Shown: positions 47,375-57,487, counted from the stretch's first letter. The stretch is DNA of 64,000 nucleotides from Thioalkalivibrio sp. ALMg11 (GCF_000377905.1 NZ_KB898874.1:310001-374000); one strand, 5' to 3'. Made by a program: numbers and translations. The notes: generated from the sequence alone by a model not told the origin.

Positions 47375-47788
47375 TCAGCGGTCCGGGTTACAGACCCCGT
47401 CGTCGCAACGCGAGCGCCAGCGGTAACGCGCGAACACGTTGTAAACACGATCCATCAGCCAGACGATCGGCGGCAGGCGATGCAGCACACCGCCGAGCCA
47501 GCGGTAATACGGCAGGTGCCGCCAGACCAGCACGAAGGCCCAGGCGCCGCTGCGAATGCGCCCGTCGCTGCTGATGGCATGCATGCGCTGCATGGCCTGA
47601 TCCCAGGTAATCCCCCAGGCTTCCAGCGGCGCGGAATCGGCATAAATATCGCGCCAATCGATCGCGCCCGCGGTATCGAGGCGCTGGTAGTGGCCGATCT
47701 CGCGCCGGCAAAGCGGACAGCCGCCGTCGAAGAACACGACCGGCCTTCCCGGCGCCTCGGGGCGTTGGTCTAGGTGGTTTTCAGGCAT
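47375..47788 (-). CDS. DCC family (DUF393) thiol-disulfide oxidoreductase-like protein
   Basis: A protein of 137 residues from the ATG at 47788. The N-terminal [19 protein letters not shown] carries the DxxCxxC motif of the DCC family, named for conserved Asp and Cys residues. It then has a Trp-rich helical core ([21 protein letters not shown]). Thioredoxin-like chemistry is supposed for the family but not shown. It overlaps the unknown gene upstream by eight bases. Confidence 0.88.
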   Translation of the reverse strand: MPENHLDQRPEAPGRPVVFFDGGCPLCRREIGHYQRLDTAGAIDWRDIYADSAPLEAWGITWDQAMQRMHAISSDGRIRSGAWAFVLVWRHLPYYRWLGGVLHRLPPIVWLMDRVYNVFARYRWRSRCDDGVCNPDR

Positions 47789-48110
47789 GCCCCACCGGCC
47801 CCGTCTGCTGGTGCCGGGCATCATCGAGGGAGTTCAGTGCCCGCTCGACCACATCACGCGCCAGATCCTGCGTCATCTCGGGGTGGGCCGGGATCATCTC
47901 GGTGCGCACGGCCAGGGCCATTGCCAGGGCTTGGAGCACGTCGCCGTTGCAGGTATCCCCCAGCACGCCGATCTCGTTGTCGAGGGTGTCGGTCAGGCGA
48001 TCCAGCAACTGTTGCACCCGCACCGCGGAACCGGTCTCGGGGTGCAGACGGAAGTCGAAGGACACGGCCTCGCCGCTCGGGGTGACATAGCGATAGGGCA
48101 ATACGTCCAT
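47781..48110 (-). CDS. Conserved-looking protein of unknown function
   Basis: A 109-residue soluble protein with no signal peptide or membrane helix. It starts MDVLPYRYVTPSGEAVSFDF and becomes a helical bundle with Cys in LGDTCNGDVLQALAMALAV and a His/Gln-rich tail. No family is recognised. It overlaps the DCC gene and heads this four-gene minus-strand group. Confidence 0.72.
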   Translation of the reverse strand: MDVLPYRYVTPSGEAVSFDFRLHPETGSAVRVQQLLDRLTDTLDNEIGVLGDTCNGDVLQALAMALAVRTEMIPAHPEMTQDLARDVVERALNSLDDARHQQTGPVGHA

Positions 48111-48319
48111 GGCTTTCTCCTTCGCGAACGGTTGGGGGATGACGGCGAATTTCGGGGGCGGCCTTTAACCCCCTTCGTCATTGGGCCACGAAATGGCCAA
48201 ACAGTTCGACGCGCGCCGACGAGGGCTTTGGCGAACGCCTATCCCACCCGGCGAGCGCAAGCGTTATCCTTGCGCCCCATGAGGACCCATTCCCGGACCG
48301 CCATCTCTGTGCACGCCCG

Positions 48320-49063
48320 ATGCAAAGTGCTGACACCGTAATGGCCGCTCGCCGCAAGCGGCGCCCGCTCCGTCGTCTGCTGTACTGGACCGGTGGGCTG
48401 CTCGCGTTCCTGCTGGCGCTGGGGATCGGGGCGATCCTGGCCCTGGTGGTGCTGTTTGCCCGTGTAGACCCGCCCTACGGCATGGCCATGGTGGTGGCCA
48501 CCGACTGGCAGACCGCCTCCAACCGGCGCCCGGACTGGCAACGCCTGGACGACCTGCCCCGCCACCTGATGCTGGCGGTGATCGCGGCCGAGGACCAACA
48601 CTTCCCCAATCACAAAGGGTTCGACTGGGGCTCGGTGCGCCAGGCGCTCAGCGATCACGCGCGCGGCGGACGCCTGCGCGGAGCCAGCACCATCAGCCAG
48701 CAAACCGCCAAGAACCTCTTTCTGTGGCACGGCCGCTCCTGGGCACGCAAGACGCTGGAGGCCGGGTTCACCTTCGGCATGGAAACCCTCTGGCCCAAGC
48801 GGCGAATCCTCGAGATCTACCTCAATCTGGCGGAATGGGGTCCCGGCATCTATGGCATCGAGAACGCCGCCCAGCACTACTTTGGGGTCTCCGCCACCGA
48901 GCTCGATCGCCATCAGTCCGCGCGCCTGGCCGCCATCCTGCCCAGCCCCGGGCGCATGAACCCGGTACGCCCGGGGCCCAACCTTGATCGGCGGATCGTC
49001 TGGGTCGAGCAGCAGATGGCCCAGCTGGGCATCGCATGGCTGGATCCGATGCTGCTGGAATAA
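48320..49063 (+). CDS. mtgA: Monofunctional biosynthetic peptidoglycan transglycosylase
   Basis: A GT51 enzyme of 247 residues (240 if started at 48341). One membrane anchor near residues 20-45 is followed by the catalytic motif AAEDQHFPNHKGFD (Glu) and RGASTISQQTAKNLFLW, LEIYLNLAEWGPGIYGIENA and RLAAILPSPGRMNP. It polymerises lipid II without a transpeptidase domain. It is followed 115 bases later by the MscS channel. Confidence 0.95.
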   Translation: MQSADTVMAARRKRRPLRRLLYWTGGLLAFLLALGIGAILALVVLFARVDPPYGMAMVVATDWQTASNRRPDWQRLDDLPRHLMLAVIAAEDQHFPNHKGFDWGSVRQALSDHARGGRLRGASTISQQTAKNLFLWHGRSWARKTLEAGFTFGMETLWPKRRILEIYLNLAEWGPGIYGIENAAQHYFGVSATELDRHQSARLAAILPSPGRMNPVRPGPNLDRRIVWVEQQMAQLGIAWLDPMLLE

Positions 49064-49178
49064 AGCCTGCGCGCAGGCCACCAAAATTGTGGCACGGAAC
49101 TTCCAGCCTTTAGACTGCCTCCGACTGACCTGCACCGGGGGCATGCAAGGACGCCCCTCCCAGACATTGAGGTTTGCC

Positions 49179-51491
49179 GTGACCCATCTGCGCGCGCCGC
49201 GTATTTTCTTCTCCCACCTGCTCGTCCTTGTCGCTCTGCTACTGCTTCTGCCCCTCGGGGCCGCATCCGCGCAGGGTGCCGGCCAGCAAGATTCCGGCGG
49301 CGATCTGCGGCAAATGCTCATCGACGCGCTGGAGAACGAGGAGGCCCGGGAGGACCTGCTCGAGGCCCTGCGCGCCGACAGCGGCTCCAGTGCCGAGGAC
49401 TCCGCTACGGATGATCCGCCGATCGACACCGGCGAGAGTGAATCCGCCGCGCGCCAGATTGCCCAGCTGACCCAGTCACTGGCCGAGGGCACGGTCGCCG
49501 AGGTCCGGGCCCTGAACGACATCGCAGTGGATATCGTTGAGCGCGTTCGCGCAGTCGAGCCCACCGTATTCGGGCTGGCTGTCCTGGATCTCGCCTTCAT
49601 CATCGTGTTCACCGTGGTGGTGTTTTTGGTGCTGCGAAAACTGGGCGCGCCATGGTTTACCCGACTTGATCGCTGGGCCTTGAATGCGGCCGAGCATATG
49701 CGGCTCATGCGGGCGCTGCCGGCCGTGGTCCTGGCCGCGGCCATCGACTTCCTCGTCGTGATCCTCGCCTGGCTGGCCGGCTATGCACTGGCCCTGTTCG
49801 TGCTCGGCGACTCGGGCGAGATGAACACCCGGCACTCGCTGTTCCTGAACGCCTTCCTGCTGATCGAGGTGACCAAGGCGGCGCTGCGCCTGATCTTCGC
49901 CAGCCGCTACCACGGCCTGCGCCTGCTGCCGATGGCCGGGGACGAGGCCGCCTACTGGAACGCCTGGCTGGCCCGCATCGTGGGGTATATCGGCTACGGC
50001 CTGTTGCTGCTGGTCCCGATCACCAACAACCAGATCTCCTCCGAGGCGGGCCGCTCGCTGGGGCTGATCGTGATGCTGACGGCGTTCCTGTACGCCGCCG
50101 TAATCATCCTGCAGAACCGCACCCGGGTGCATGACCGCCTGATCAGGTTGGCCAACAAGGCGCAGTACGCCTTCACCCGCATGTTGATCTCGTTGCTGGC
50201 GAACTTCTGGCACTGGATCGCTCTGGTCTACTTCCTGGCCCTGGCCGTGGTCAGCATCACCCGACCGGAAGATGCGCTCCCCTTCATGGCCAAGGCGACC
50301 GGACAGACCCTGCTCGCCATCTTCGTGGGCATCTTCGTCGCCAACCTGCTGACCCAGCTGATCGGCCGCCAGATTCGGGTGCCCGAAGAGACCCGGGAGA
50401 AATTCCCGTCGCTGGAGCCACGCCTGAACTCCTACATCCCCAACGCGCTGAGGGTGATGCGCCTGGTGATCCTGCTGATCGTGCTGGCCGTGGTCGCGGA
50501 TGCCTGGGGTGTGTTCAGCCTGACCACCTGGCTGGCCTCGGATATCGGCATGGCAGTACTGGGCACCGCGATCTCGGTGGCGCTGATCCTGCTGGGCGTG
50601 CTGGCCGTCTGGCTGGTCTTTGCCAGCTGGGTCGAGCACCGCATGAACCCGAACACCGGTGGCGGCGGGCCGACCGCCCGCGAGACCACCCTGCTGACGA
50701 TCTTCCGCAACGCCATGGCCATCGTGCTGATCGTGTTGACCACCATGATCGTGCTCGCCGAGATCGGCGTGAATATCGGCCCGCTGCTGGCCGGTGCCGG
50801 TGTCCTCGGCCTGGCGATCGGCTTCGGTGCGCAGAAGCTAGTCCAGGACGTGATCACCGGCGTGTTCATCCAGCTGGAAAACGCGATCAACGTCGGCGAT
50901 GTGGTCACCGTGGCCGGCACCACCGGCGTGGTCGAGCGCCTGACCATCCGCTCGCTGGGCGTGCGCGACCTGTCCGGGACCTATCACCTGATCCCGTTCT
51001 CGTCCGTGGATGCGGTGGCCAACTACATGCGCGAATACGGCTATCACGTCGGCGAATACGGCGTGGCCTACCGCGAGGACATCGACGAGGTCATCGTGCG
51101 CCTGCGCGAGGCCTTCGAAGAACTCAAGGAAGATCCGGTGCAGGGGCCGAACATCCTCGACGAGATGGAGGTGCACGGCGTCACCTCGCTGGCCGACAGT
51201 TCGGTTAACGTGCGCATCCGCATCAAGGCCCTGCCGGGGACCCAGTTCGGCCTGGGCCGCGCGTTCAACCGCCTGGTCAAGAAGCACTTCGACGCAGCCG
51301 GCATCGAGATCCCGTTCCCGCACCAGACCATCTACTTCGGTCAGGAGAAGGACGGCGGCGCCCCGGCGGCCAACCTACGACTTCTGCAGGAGAAACCCGC
51401 CAACGAGCAGGATGACGAGGACTACTCGGATGACCAGCGGGCGCGGCCGAATCCGAAGCGCAAGGGCGACTACGACGAGGCCGACGACTGA
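49179..51491 (+). CDS. Large MscS family mechanosensitive channel (YbiO-like)
   Basis: About 770 residues from a GTG at 49179 with GAGG seven bases before; an ATG at 49143 would add twelve. A signal peptide is followed by an acidic Gln/Ser region and a helical segment, then about eleven membrane helices. The MscS core is near residues 540-640: GPLLAGAGVLGLAIGFGAQKLVQDVITGVFI. Its beta domain (NVGDVVTVAGTTGVVERLTIR) follows. The tail is highly acidic. The length and N-terminal extension resemble YbiO/YjeP-type channels that protect from osmotic downshock. Confidence 0.92.
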   Translation: MTHLRAPRIFFSHLLVLVALLLLLPLGAASAQGAGQQDSGGDLRQMLIDALENEEAREDLLEALRADSGSSAEDSATDDPPIDTGESESAARQIAQLTQSLAEGTVAEVRALNDIAVDIVERVRAVEPTVFGLAVLDLAFIIVFTVVVFLVLRKLGAPWFTRLDRWALNAAEHMRLMRALPAVVLAAAIDFLVVILAWLAGYALALFVLGDSGEMNTRHSLFLNAFLLIEVTKAALRLIFASRYHGLRLLPMAGDEAAYWNAWLARIVGYIGYGLLLLVPITNNQISSEAGRSLGLIVMLTAFLYAAVIILQNRTRVHDRLIRLANKAQYAFTRMLISLLANFWHWIALVYFLALAVVSITRPEDALPFMAKATGQTLLAIFVGIFVANLLTQLIGRQIRVPEETREKFPSLEPRLNSYIPNALRVMRLVILLIVLAVVADAWGVFSLTTWLASDIGMAVLGTAISVALILLGVLAVWLVFASWVEHRMNPNTGGGGPTARETTLLTIFRNAMAIVLIVLTTMIVLAEIGVNIGPLLAGAGVLGLAIGFGAQKLVQDVITGVFIQLENAINVGDVVTVAGTTGVVERLTIRSLGVRDLSGTYHLIPFSSVDAVANYMREYGYHVGEYGVAYREDIDEVIVRLREAFEELKEDPVQGPNILDEMEVHGVTSLADSSVNVRIRIKALPGTQFGLGRAFNRLVKKHFDAAGIEIPFPHQTIYFGQEKDGGAPAANLRLLQEKPANEQDDEDYSDDQRARPNPKRKGDYDEADD

Positions 51492-51632
51492 AGCACTTGT
51501 CCGTGAGCGAGGCTCGCACACGCCCACCCCCTGCTACCGCCAGGTCGCTAGCGAGGGCTTCGTGGGCGAACTCGCTCCCAGCAATCCTGCTGGCTCTTTT
51601 CGGCGCCCGGGACTTCGGGCGATCATGAACAT

Positions 51633-52319
51633 ATGCGTCTGCTGATCCTTCTTGTGCCTCTGCTCCTGCTCGTTGCCTGGGCACCCGGCTGGTGGGTCCG
51701 CCACACCATGAAGAAATACCATCGCCCGGCGGACCGCTACGATGGCTCCGGCGCGGAACTGGCGCGCGAGCTGCTGGACCGCCACGGGCTGCACAAGGTC
51801 CAGGTGGAAACCACGAAGGACGGGGATCACTACGACCCTGCCTCCCGCACCGTGCGCCTGTCACCGGAGAACCACGACGGCCACTCGCTGACGGCGATTA
51901 CCGTGGCCGCCCACGAGGTCGGCCACGCAGTGCAGCACGCTCAGGGCTACGCGCCACTGCGCATGCGCAGCACACTGGTCGGTCTGACGCGCTACGGCCA
52001 GCAAATCGGCGCCTGGCTGCTGATCGCCATTCCGTTCATTACGCTGCTGGCGCGGCATCCGGCGCCGGGGATCCTGTTTTTCCTGGCCGGGGTGCTGTCC
52101 ATGGGCCTGGCCGCACTGGTCCACTTCATCACCCTGCCTACCGAGTTCGACGCCAGCTTCCGTCGTGCCATGCCGATGCTGCGCGAGGGCAACTACCTGC
52201 ACCCGCCCGACTATCCGCATGCCGAACGCATCCTGAAGGCGGCGGCCTATACCTACCTGTCGCAATCGCTGATGAGCCTACTGAACATCGCCTCGTGGTT
52301 CCGGTACCTGCGCCGATGA
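51633..52319 (+). CDS. Zinc metallopeptidase, YugP-like
   Basis: A 228-residue membrane protein. The N-terminal helix is followed by a soluble part with LSPENHDGHSLTA and the zinc motif HEVGHAVQHAQGY near residue 90, then two or three helices and the family end (LPTEFDASFRRAM, LKAAAYTYLSQSL). The family is DUF2268-unrelated zinc peptidase YugP type; substrates are unknown. The gene overlaps the methyltransferase gene by four bases. The 141 bases before it hold no gene. Confidence 0.9.
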   Translation: MRLLILLVPLLLLVAWAPGWWVRHTMKKYHRPADRYDGSGAELARELLDRHGLHKVQVETTKDGDHYDPASRTVRLSPENHDGHSLTAITVAAHEVGHAVQHAQGYAPLRMRSTLVGLTRYGQQIGAWLLIAIPFITLLARHPAPGILFFLAGVLSMGLAALVHFITLPTEFDASFRRAMPMLREGNYLHPPDYPHAERILKAAAYTYLSQSLMSLLNIASWFRYLRR

Positions 52320-52996
52320 AAGTTCCCGCCCCGGACGCCTGTCCGTTGTGCGGGCAGCCCACCCATCCGTTTCACCATCGCGGGATCGGCGACGCCTCAC
52401 CCGGGGACTATCGCCGCTGTCGGCACTGCGGCGTGATCGCGCTGGAACGCAACGCCTGGCCCTGCCGCGAGGTGGAGCGGGCGTATTACCGCACCCACGA
52501 GAACCGGCCGGATGATCCCGGCTACCGTGCCCATCTGCAGCGGCTGACCGAACCACTGGTCAAGGCACGGCCACCCCCGGCCCACGGCCTCGACTGGGGT
52601 TGCGGCCCGCAACCGGTACTCGCCGGGCTGTTACGAGAATGCGGCTACACGATGGAGTTCTGGGACCCGGCCTTTGCCCCCGCACAACCCGATCCGCCCG
52701 AATACGGCTGGGACTTCCTCACCTGCACCGAGGTCCTGGAACACCTGCACAAGCCCATGAACACGCTGGGAACCATGGTCGCCGGACTGCGCCCCGGCGG
52801 GGTCCTTGCCGTGATGACCGAATGGCCGCCTGCGGCGGCCGGCTTTCGTCGCTGGCACTATCGCCGCGACCCCACCCATGTCGCCTTCTACGGTCCGGCA
52901 ACACTCCAGTGGATTGCCTCCCGCCTGGGATGCAGGCTGGACCTGCCTGCCCCCGATATCGCCCTGCTCACACGTACAGGAGACCGCCCGCAATGA
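52316..52996 (+). CDS. Class I SAM-dependent methyltransferase
   Basis: A 226-residue protein. The first about 45 residues form a zinc-ribbon-like start (CPLCGQ...CRHCG). A Rossmann domain follows: HGLDWGCGPQPVL is motif I and FLTCTEVLEHLHKPM motif IV-like, with GLRPGGVLAVMTEWPP after it. The RxDPTHVAFY segment is typical of Methyltransf_23 proteins. The substrate is unknown. The gene overlaps its neighbours by four bases on each side. Confidence 0.9.
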   Translation: MKVPAPDACPLCGQPTHPFHHRGIGDASPGDYRRCRHCGVIALERNAWPCREVERAYYRTHENRPDDPGYRAHLQRLTEPLVKARPPPAHGLDWGCGPQPVLAGLLRECGYTMEFWDPAFAPAQPDPPEYGWDFLTCTEVLEHLHKPMNTLGTMVAGLRPGGVLAVMTEWPPAAAGFRRWHYRRDPTHVAFYGPATLQWIASRLGCRLDLPAPDIALLTRTGDRPQ

Positions 52997-53508
52997 TCAA
53001 CCGACTGCGTACCTGGCGCCCGGAGTGGTTCGGTCTGACCATCGCGCACCTGCAGGCGATCCACGTCTGTGCCGCTGCTGGCGACCCGATGGATTCGGTA
53101 GAGTCCATTGAAGCCATTGCCGGCAGCGGACTCCAGGGCGATCGCTATGCCACCCATCGCGGACACTGGCACGCGGTCGAGAGCTGCCCGGTCACCCTGA
53201 TCACATCGCCGGAACTACAACGGGCGTCACACCGCCGCGGCCGCCCGATCGCCCCCGGGGAACATCGCCGCAACCTCGTGGTCTCCGACTGGTACCGCAT
53301 ACCTCGCCAGAGGGGCTTTCTTCGGATCGGAGAGGCCGTCCTGACGGTCGGTCGTCCACGCCCGCCCTGTGGGTATCTCAACCAGCTAGTGGGCTACAAC
53401 CTCGCACGAGCCCTCGGTCTCGACAGCGGGATTTGCCTTGAAGTCGTGCATTCCGGGGCCCTTCGCGTCGGCGACCGGGTGAGCTGGCACCCGGGTGGTC
53501 CCGCATGA
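52993..53508 (+). CDS. MOSC domain-containing protein
   Basis: A 171-residue protein with a beta-rich MOSC fold: GLQGDRYATHRGHW, VTLITSPEL, PGEHRRNLVV and the conserved Cys context RPRPPCGYLNQL. MOSC proteins handle sulfur or molybdenum-cofactor-linked reduction of N-hydroxylated substrates, or act in sulfur transfer. It is co-translated with the methyltransferase gene (ATGA overlap). Confidence 0.9.
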   Translation: MINRLRTWRPEWFGLTIAHLQAIHVCAAAGDPMDSVESIEAIAGSGLQGDRYATHRGHWHAVESCPVTLITSPELQRASHRRGRPIAPGEHRRNLVVSDWYRIPRQRGFLRIGEAVLTVGRPRPPCGYLNQLVGYNLARALGLDSGICLEVVHSGALRVGDRVSWHPGGPA

Positions 53509-53581
53509 TTCGGCCACGCTTGTTAAGCTGGGGTTAAGTGCCATTGATTACGATAGACATGTATTCACGAGGAGAAACTTT

Positions 53582-54172
53582 ATGAAGATTCGTTCCCAGT
53601 CCCTCGCCGGACTGATTGCCGCCGCCGCGCTCGCGCTGGCCAGCCCGCTCGCCATGGCCCAGGGCATGGGCCAGGGGCAAGGTCAGGGCGGCATGGGCAT
53701 GCAGGGTGGCCAGGGCGGCAACCCGCAGATGGAGATGCAGCAGCTCCAGCAGACCCTCGCCGAGACCCAGCAGCAGGCCATCGAGAACAACCCCCAGCTG
53801 GAACAAAAGGGTGAACAACTGGAGAACCTCGTGCTCGACAAGATGGAGTCCGCCGGCTATCAGCCGCGCCGGGATCTGGAGACCCTCGAGTCCGCCGAAG
53901 ACCGGTTGCGCGATCCGGACCTGAGCTCGGAGCAGCGTCAGGAAGTCATTCAGTCCGAGGACGTTCAGCAGGCTCAGATGAACCTGCAGGAAGCCCAGCA
54001 GGCCGTCGCGGAAGACCAGGAAATCCGTCAGGCGCAGGAATCCCTGCGTGAGGAGCTGATGGCCGCGATGCGCCAGGAAAACGCCGATATCGACGACGTG
54101 ATCGAGCGCATGCAGCAAATGCAGCAGCAGATGCAGCAGCAACAGGGTGGCCAGGGCGGCATGATGCGCTAA
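53582..54172 (+). CDS. Exported glutamine-rich coiled-coil protein of unknown function
   Basis: A 196-residue protein with a strong ribosome site GAGGAG and a signal peptide ending near AMA-Q at residue 25. A Gly/Gln/Met-rich linker is followed by a long heptad-rich helix (about residues 45-190), very rich in Gln and Glu, ending in a QMQQQMQQQQ stretch. No domain is recognised. It resembles periplasmic chaperone-like or CpxP/Spy-type helices in composition only. Confidence 0.82.
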   Translation: MKIRSQSLAGLIAAAALALASPLAMAQGMGQGQGQGGMGMQGGQGGNPQMEMQQLQQTLAETQQQAIENNPQLEQKGEQLENLVLDKMESAGYQPRRDLETLESAEDRLRDPDLSSEQRQEVIQSEDVQQAQMNLQEAQQAVAEDQEIRQAQESLREELMAAMRQENADIDDVIERMQQMQQQMQQQQGGQGGMMR

Positions 54173-54200
54173 TCGCGCAACGTCCCCGGCTACAAAGAGA

Positions 54201-54233
54201 GCCCGGCCCCTGCAAAGGGACCGGGCTTTTTTC
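54201..54233 (+). terminator. Rho-independent terminator
   Basis: GCCCGGCCCC, loop TGCAAA, then GGGACCGGGC, followed by six T. It lies about 28 bases after the coiled-coil protein gene and before the convergent malQ. Confidence 0.85.
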
Positions 54234-54259
54234 ATGTCCGCTGTACGCGCGTCTGGCGG

Positions 54260-55735
54260 TCAGTCGAGACGCCGTGTCTCCATCGCAAGGGCTCGCAAGG
54301 CCTCGGTCTGCCCATCGGGCAACTGACTCCAGTCAAAGCGCCAGCGCCAGTTGCCGTTACCCACCGTGCCGGGGGTGTTCATGCGCGCCTCCGACTCGAG
54401 GTGCAGGGCGTCCTGCATCGGCAGGATCGCAAGCTGCGCCGGTGAACGACAGGCCGCACGGATCAGCGGCCAGGGCATCTCCTCGGCCGGGCCCTCATCC
54501 AGTGTCCCGATCACATGCTCCTGCATGGCCGGCTCCAGGGATCGAAACCAGCCCAGCGTGGTGTCGTTGTCATGGGTCCCGGTATACACCGCACTCAGTT
54601 CATCGTGGTTCGCCGGCAGGTAGGGGTTGTCGTCGCCGCCTTCGAAGGCGAACTGCAGGATGCGCATGCCCGGCAGGTCGAAGCGCAGGCGCAACGCCGT
54701 GACCTCCGGGGTAATCACGCCCAGGTCCTCCGCCAGCAGCGGCAGCACGCCCAGGCGGGCCTGCAGCTGCTCGAAGAAGTCGTCACCCGGCCCGGGCACC
54801 CAGTGGCCCTGAGTCGCATCCGGCTCGCTAGCCGGCACCGCCCAGCTCGCCTCGAAGCCGCGGAAGTGGTCGATGCGCACGGCATCCACTGTCTCCAGCG
54901 TCCAGCGCATGCGCTCCACCCACCAGTCGTACCCGCGCTCGGCGAGACGATCCCAGCGATAATGCGGATTGCCCCAGCGCTGCCCGGTCTCGGAGAAGTA
55001 ATCCGGCGGCACCCCGGCAACGGTCTGCGGATGCCCGGTGGCGTCCAGGTCGAACAGGTCGCGATGGGCCCAGACCTCGGCGGAGTCGTGGGCCACGAAG
55101 ATCGGCATGTCACCGAGGATCAGGATGTCCTGCTTGCGTGCATGCTCGCGCACATCCTGCCACTGGTCGAACAGCACGAACTGGGCGAAGCGCACGGCCT
55201 CCAGGGCATCGGCCGCTTCAGCCTCCACGGCCGCCAGGGCGTCCGGATCGCGGTCGCGCAAAGCGGCCGGCCATTCCCACCAGGGGCGACCGTCCTCGCG
55301 GGCGCAGATGACCACGAAGCGCGCAAAATCATCCAGCCAGACCGGGCCCTGGGCATCACGGAAGGCCTGGTAGGCCTGCGCCCAGCCCTCGCCCGCTTGC
55401 TCCAGCCGCTCCCGCGCCTGTTGCAGCAGGGTCTCGACCGGCACGCCGTCCGCATCCAGGCCCGCCCGTTCTGCCAGCCGTTGTGGATCAATCAGGCGTA
55501 CGTCGCCGGCAAAGGCAGAGATGCTGGCGTAGGGGGAACCGTCTTCCTGCGGCGGATGCAACGGGAGGATCTGCCACAGGCTGAACCCGGCGTCGCGCGC
55601 CCAGTCGAGAAAGCGAAACGCCTCGTGCCCGAGGGTACCCACCGCGCCCGGGCCCGGCAGCGAAACGGGATGCAGCAGCACGCCAGCCCGGCGGCGCTGC
55701 ATCAACGGATTACAGTGATCTTCTCCCGTCACCAT
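54260..55735 (-). CDS. malQ: 4-alpha-Glucanotransferase (amylomaltase)
   Basis: A 491-residue GH77 enzyme. Catalytic features are VRIDHFRGFEASWAVP (nucleophilic Asp), LLAEDLGVITPEV (acid/base Glu) and GTHDNDTTLGWF. The N-terminus has RRAGVLLHPVSLPGPGAVGTLG, typical of GH77. It moves glucan chains between oligosaccharides and works with GH57 and GlgB on glycogen. It follows the GH57 gene by three bases. Confidence 0.95.
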   Translation of the reverse strand: MVTGEDHCNPLMQRRRAGVLLHPVSLPGPGAVGTLGHEAFRFLDWARDAGFSLWQILPLHPPQEDGSPYASISAFAGDVRLIDPQRLAERAGLDADGVPVETLLQQARERLEQAGEGWAQAYQAFRDAQGPVWLDDFARFVVICAREDGRPWWEWPAALRDRDPDALAAVEAEAADALEAVRFAQFVLFDQWQDVREHARKQDILILGDMPIFVAHDSAEVWAHRDLFDLDATGHPQTVAGVPPDYFSETGQRWGNPHYRWDRLAERGYDWWVERMRWTLETVDAVRIDHFRGFEASWAVPASEPDATQGHWVPGPGDDFFEQLQARLGVLPLLAEDLGVITPEVTALRLRFDLPGMRILQFAFEGGDDNPYLPANHDELSAVYTGTHDNDTTLGWFRSLEPAMQEHVIGTLDEGPAEEMPWPLIRAACRSPAQLAILPMQDALHLESEARMNTPGTVGNGNWRWRFDWSQLPDGQTEALRALAMETRRLD

Positions 55736-55738
55736 CGA

Positions 55739-57487
55739 CTACTGCCCCTTGCGCATGGTCCCGCCCGCAGCCGGATCGCCACCGCCAACCGAAAGCACCT
55801 CGCCCAGCGACTCGGGCACTTCCAGGTCCGCCAGCTGGTACAGCCGCGCCAGATGACGCCGGTAGAGCTGTTCGAAGTCGCTGACCGAACCGGCCGGGTT
55901 GTATTCCCCGAACCACCAGCACCAGTCGGACCCTTCGCAGACCGCCAACTGCTTGCGCAGTTGCGGCGTATCCAGCGCAGGGCGCCGCGCGATCGCCTGA
56001 TCCACCGCCGTCCAGGCCTCGATCAGGCGGTCCCAGCCGAGATTCTTGTCCGGGTCGCCGATCCAGGTGGAGAAGGTCCCGTAGACCCAGGACCCGGCCA
56101 CCATGCCCGGCAGCTCGCCGCGATCCGCGCGCGGCCCGCTGCGCTGGCAGACGTCGGAGAAGGTACACAGGTTCAGTCGCGGGTTTTCGGCCAGGCGCTC
56201 GTACAACGCCCGCAGGAAGTGGAAGCCGTTGTCTGGGTAATACTCCCAGGCGTTCTCGCCATCCAGGATCACCGCCACCACGCCACCCTCGGGCGACACC
56301 GCGGCGATGTTTTCCAGGTGATGAACAAAATCGCCCACTGCATCGTCGGCATGCCAGTCGGCATAGCGAAAGCCGATGGCGTCGGACAGCCCGTCATCAC
56401 GGAAGAAGATCTCGGTTTTGGCATCCGCAAGACGGTAGGGTCGGTGCAGCCAGCCCTCCTGTTCCGCCGAACCGGTGTTGGATTCGGCCGTCTGCCCGGC
56501 TGCGGCCAGGCTGTTACCCAGCACGGTCTGACCACTGGCGGTCCAGCAGATGTCGTAGTCGTCCAGCAAGCGTACCGTCGCCTCGCTGATACCGCCTTCC
56601 GACGGCCAGCAGCCGCGCGGACGGAAGCCGAAATACTGCTCGAACACCTCCAGCCCGCGTTCGATGTGCCAGCGCACTCGGGCCTCACCATCCGGGTAGG
56701 TCGGGGCCTGTGGCAGGGCAATATCCGGCATCGCATCGCGAGCGGAATCCAGATCCAGCAGCAACGGCACGATCGGATGGGCATACGGGGTAAACGACAA
56801 CTCCACCCGCCCCTGCTGCGCCAGCTCACGGTAGCGCGGCAGGATCCCCTTGACCTCGTCGCGGATCAGTTTCAGCAACCGCCCCCGGACATCGCGATTG
56901 AAGGCGGTATCGACCTTCAGCCAGCCCTGCACCTCGGGATAGGCCCGGCGCACGGTCTCGCCCAGCCAGGCCAGGTGGTAACAGGTGGCCAGGTCCTGGA
57001 AATAGCGATTGTCGAGGTGCGCCAGCAGCACCGGGTCCTCCAGCGCCTGGCGCGCCAGGGCCGCCAGGCGCTCGAACAACGGGAACGGCTCGATCATGCG
57101 TGGGGCATGTGCCCGCAGGCATACCCGCAGGATCTCGCGGCGCTGCACCGGGTCCACCGGCACGATGTCCATCTGCAACAGGTCCAGCACCGGATCGCCG
57201 AAGCTCGAGTGGTTGCCAATGCCGTTCTCCAGCCGCTCGCCGTAATCGGCGATCTGCTCCAGCAGGATCGGGGCGAAGTTCACCACCGCGCGCGCCTGGG
57301 GGCAGGCCTCCAGGTGCGCGGCCATGTCGGTGTAGTCCTTCAGCGCATGCAGGTAGGTCCACGGCAGCACGTATTCGCCGCTACCGGAATCAAAATACTG
57401 CGGCTGGTGCATGTGCCAGCACAGCACCACATCGAGCTGCGGCGGCTGGGTGGCGAGCGCAGTGCTACTGCCGGATTCAGCGGACAT
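55739..57487 (-). CDS. Glycoside hydrolase family 57 protein
   Basis: A 582-residue enzyme. The GH57 signature HMHQPQYFD is near residue 25, the nucleophile Glu region is [18 protein letters not shown], and the acid Asp region is [21 protein letters not shown]57 contains alpha-amylases, amylopullulanases and branching enzymes; which activity is present is unclear. The gene lies between malQ and glgC and overlaps glgC by 11 bases. Confidence 0.93.
   Translation of the reverse strand: MSAESGSSTALATQPPQLDVVLCWHMHQPQYFDSGSGEYVLPWTYLHALKDYTDMAAHLEACPQARAVVNFAPILLEQIADYGERLENGIGNHSSFGDPVLDLLQMDIVPVDPVQRREILRVCLRAHAPRMIEPFPLFERLAALARQALEDPVLLAHLDNRYFQDLATCYHLAWLGETVRRAYPEVQGWLKVDTAFNRDVRGRLLKLIRDEVKGILPRYRELAQQGRVELSFTPYAHPIVPLLLDLDSARDAMPDIALPQAPTYPDGEARVRWHIERGLEVFEQYFGFRPRGCWPSEGGISEATVRLLDDYDICWTASGQTVLGNSLAAAGQTAESNTGSAEQEGWLHRPYRLADAKTEIFFRDDGLSDAIGFRYADWHADDAVGDFVHHLENIAAVSPEGGVVAVILDGENAWEYYPDNGFHFLRALYERLAENPRLNLCTFSDVCQRSGPRADRGELPGMVAGSWVYGTFSTWIGDPDKNLGWDRLIEAWTAVDQAIARRPALDTPQLRKQLAVCEGSDWCWWFGEYNPAGSVSDFEQLYRRHLARLYQLADLEVPESLGEVLSVGGGDPAAGGTMRKGQ

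Noticed and set aside
51492-51632. Possible REP-like hairpins between the MscS gene and the metallopeptidase
   Set aside because: Short complementary pieces such as GCGAGG / CTCGC are present, but there is no clear bounded inverted element.
54100-54165. CAGATGCAGCAG-type repeat as a variable tandem repeat
   Set aside because: It is the coding sequence of a short Gln/Met run in a coiled coil with irregular units.
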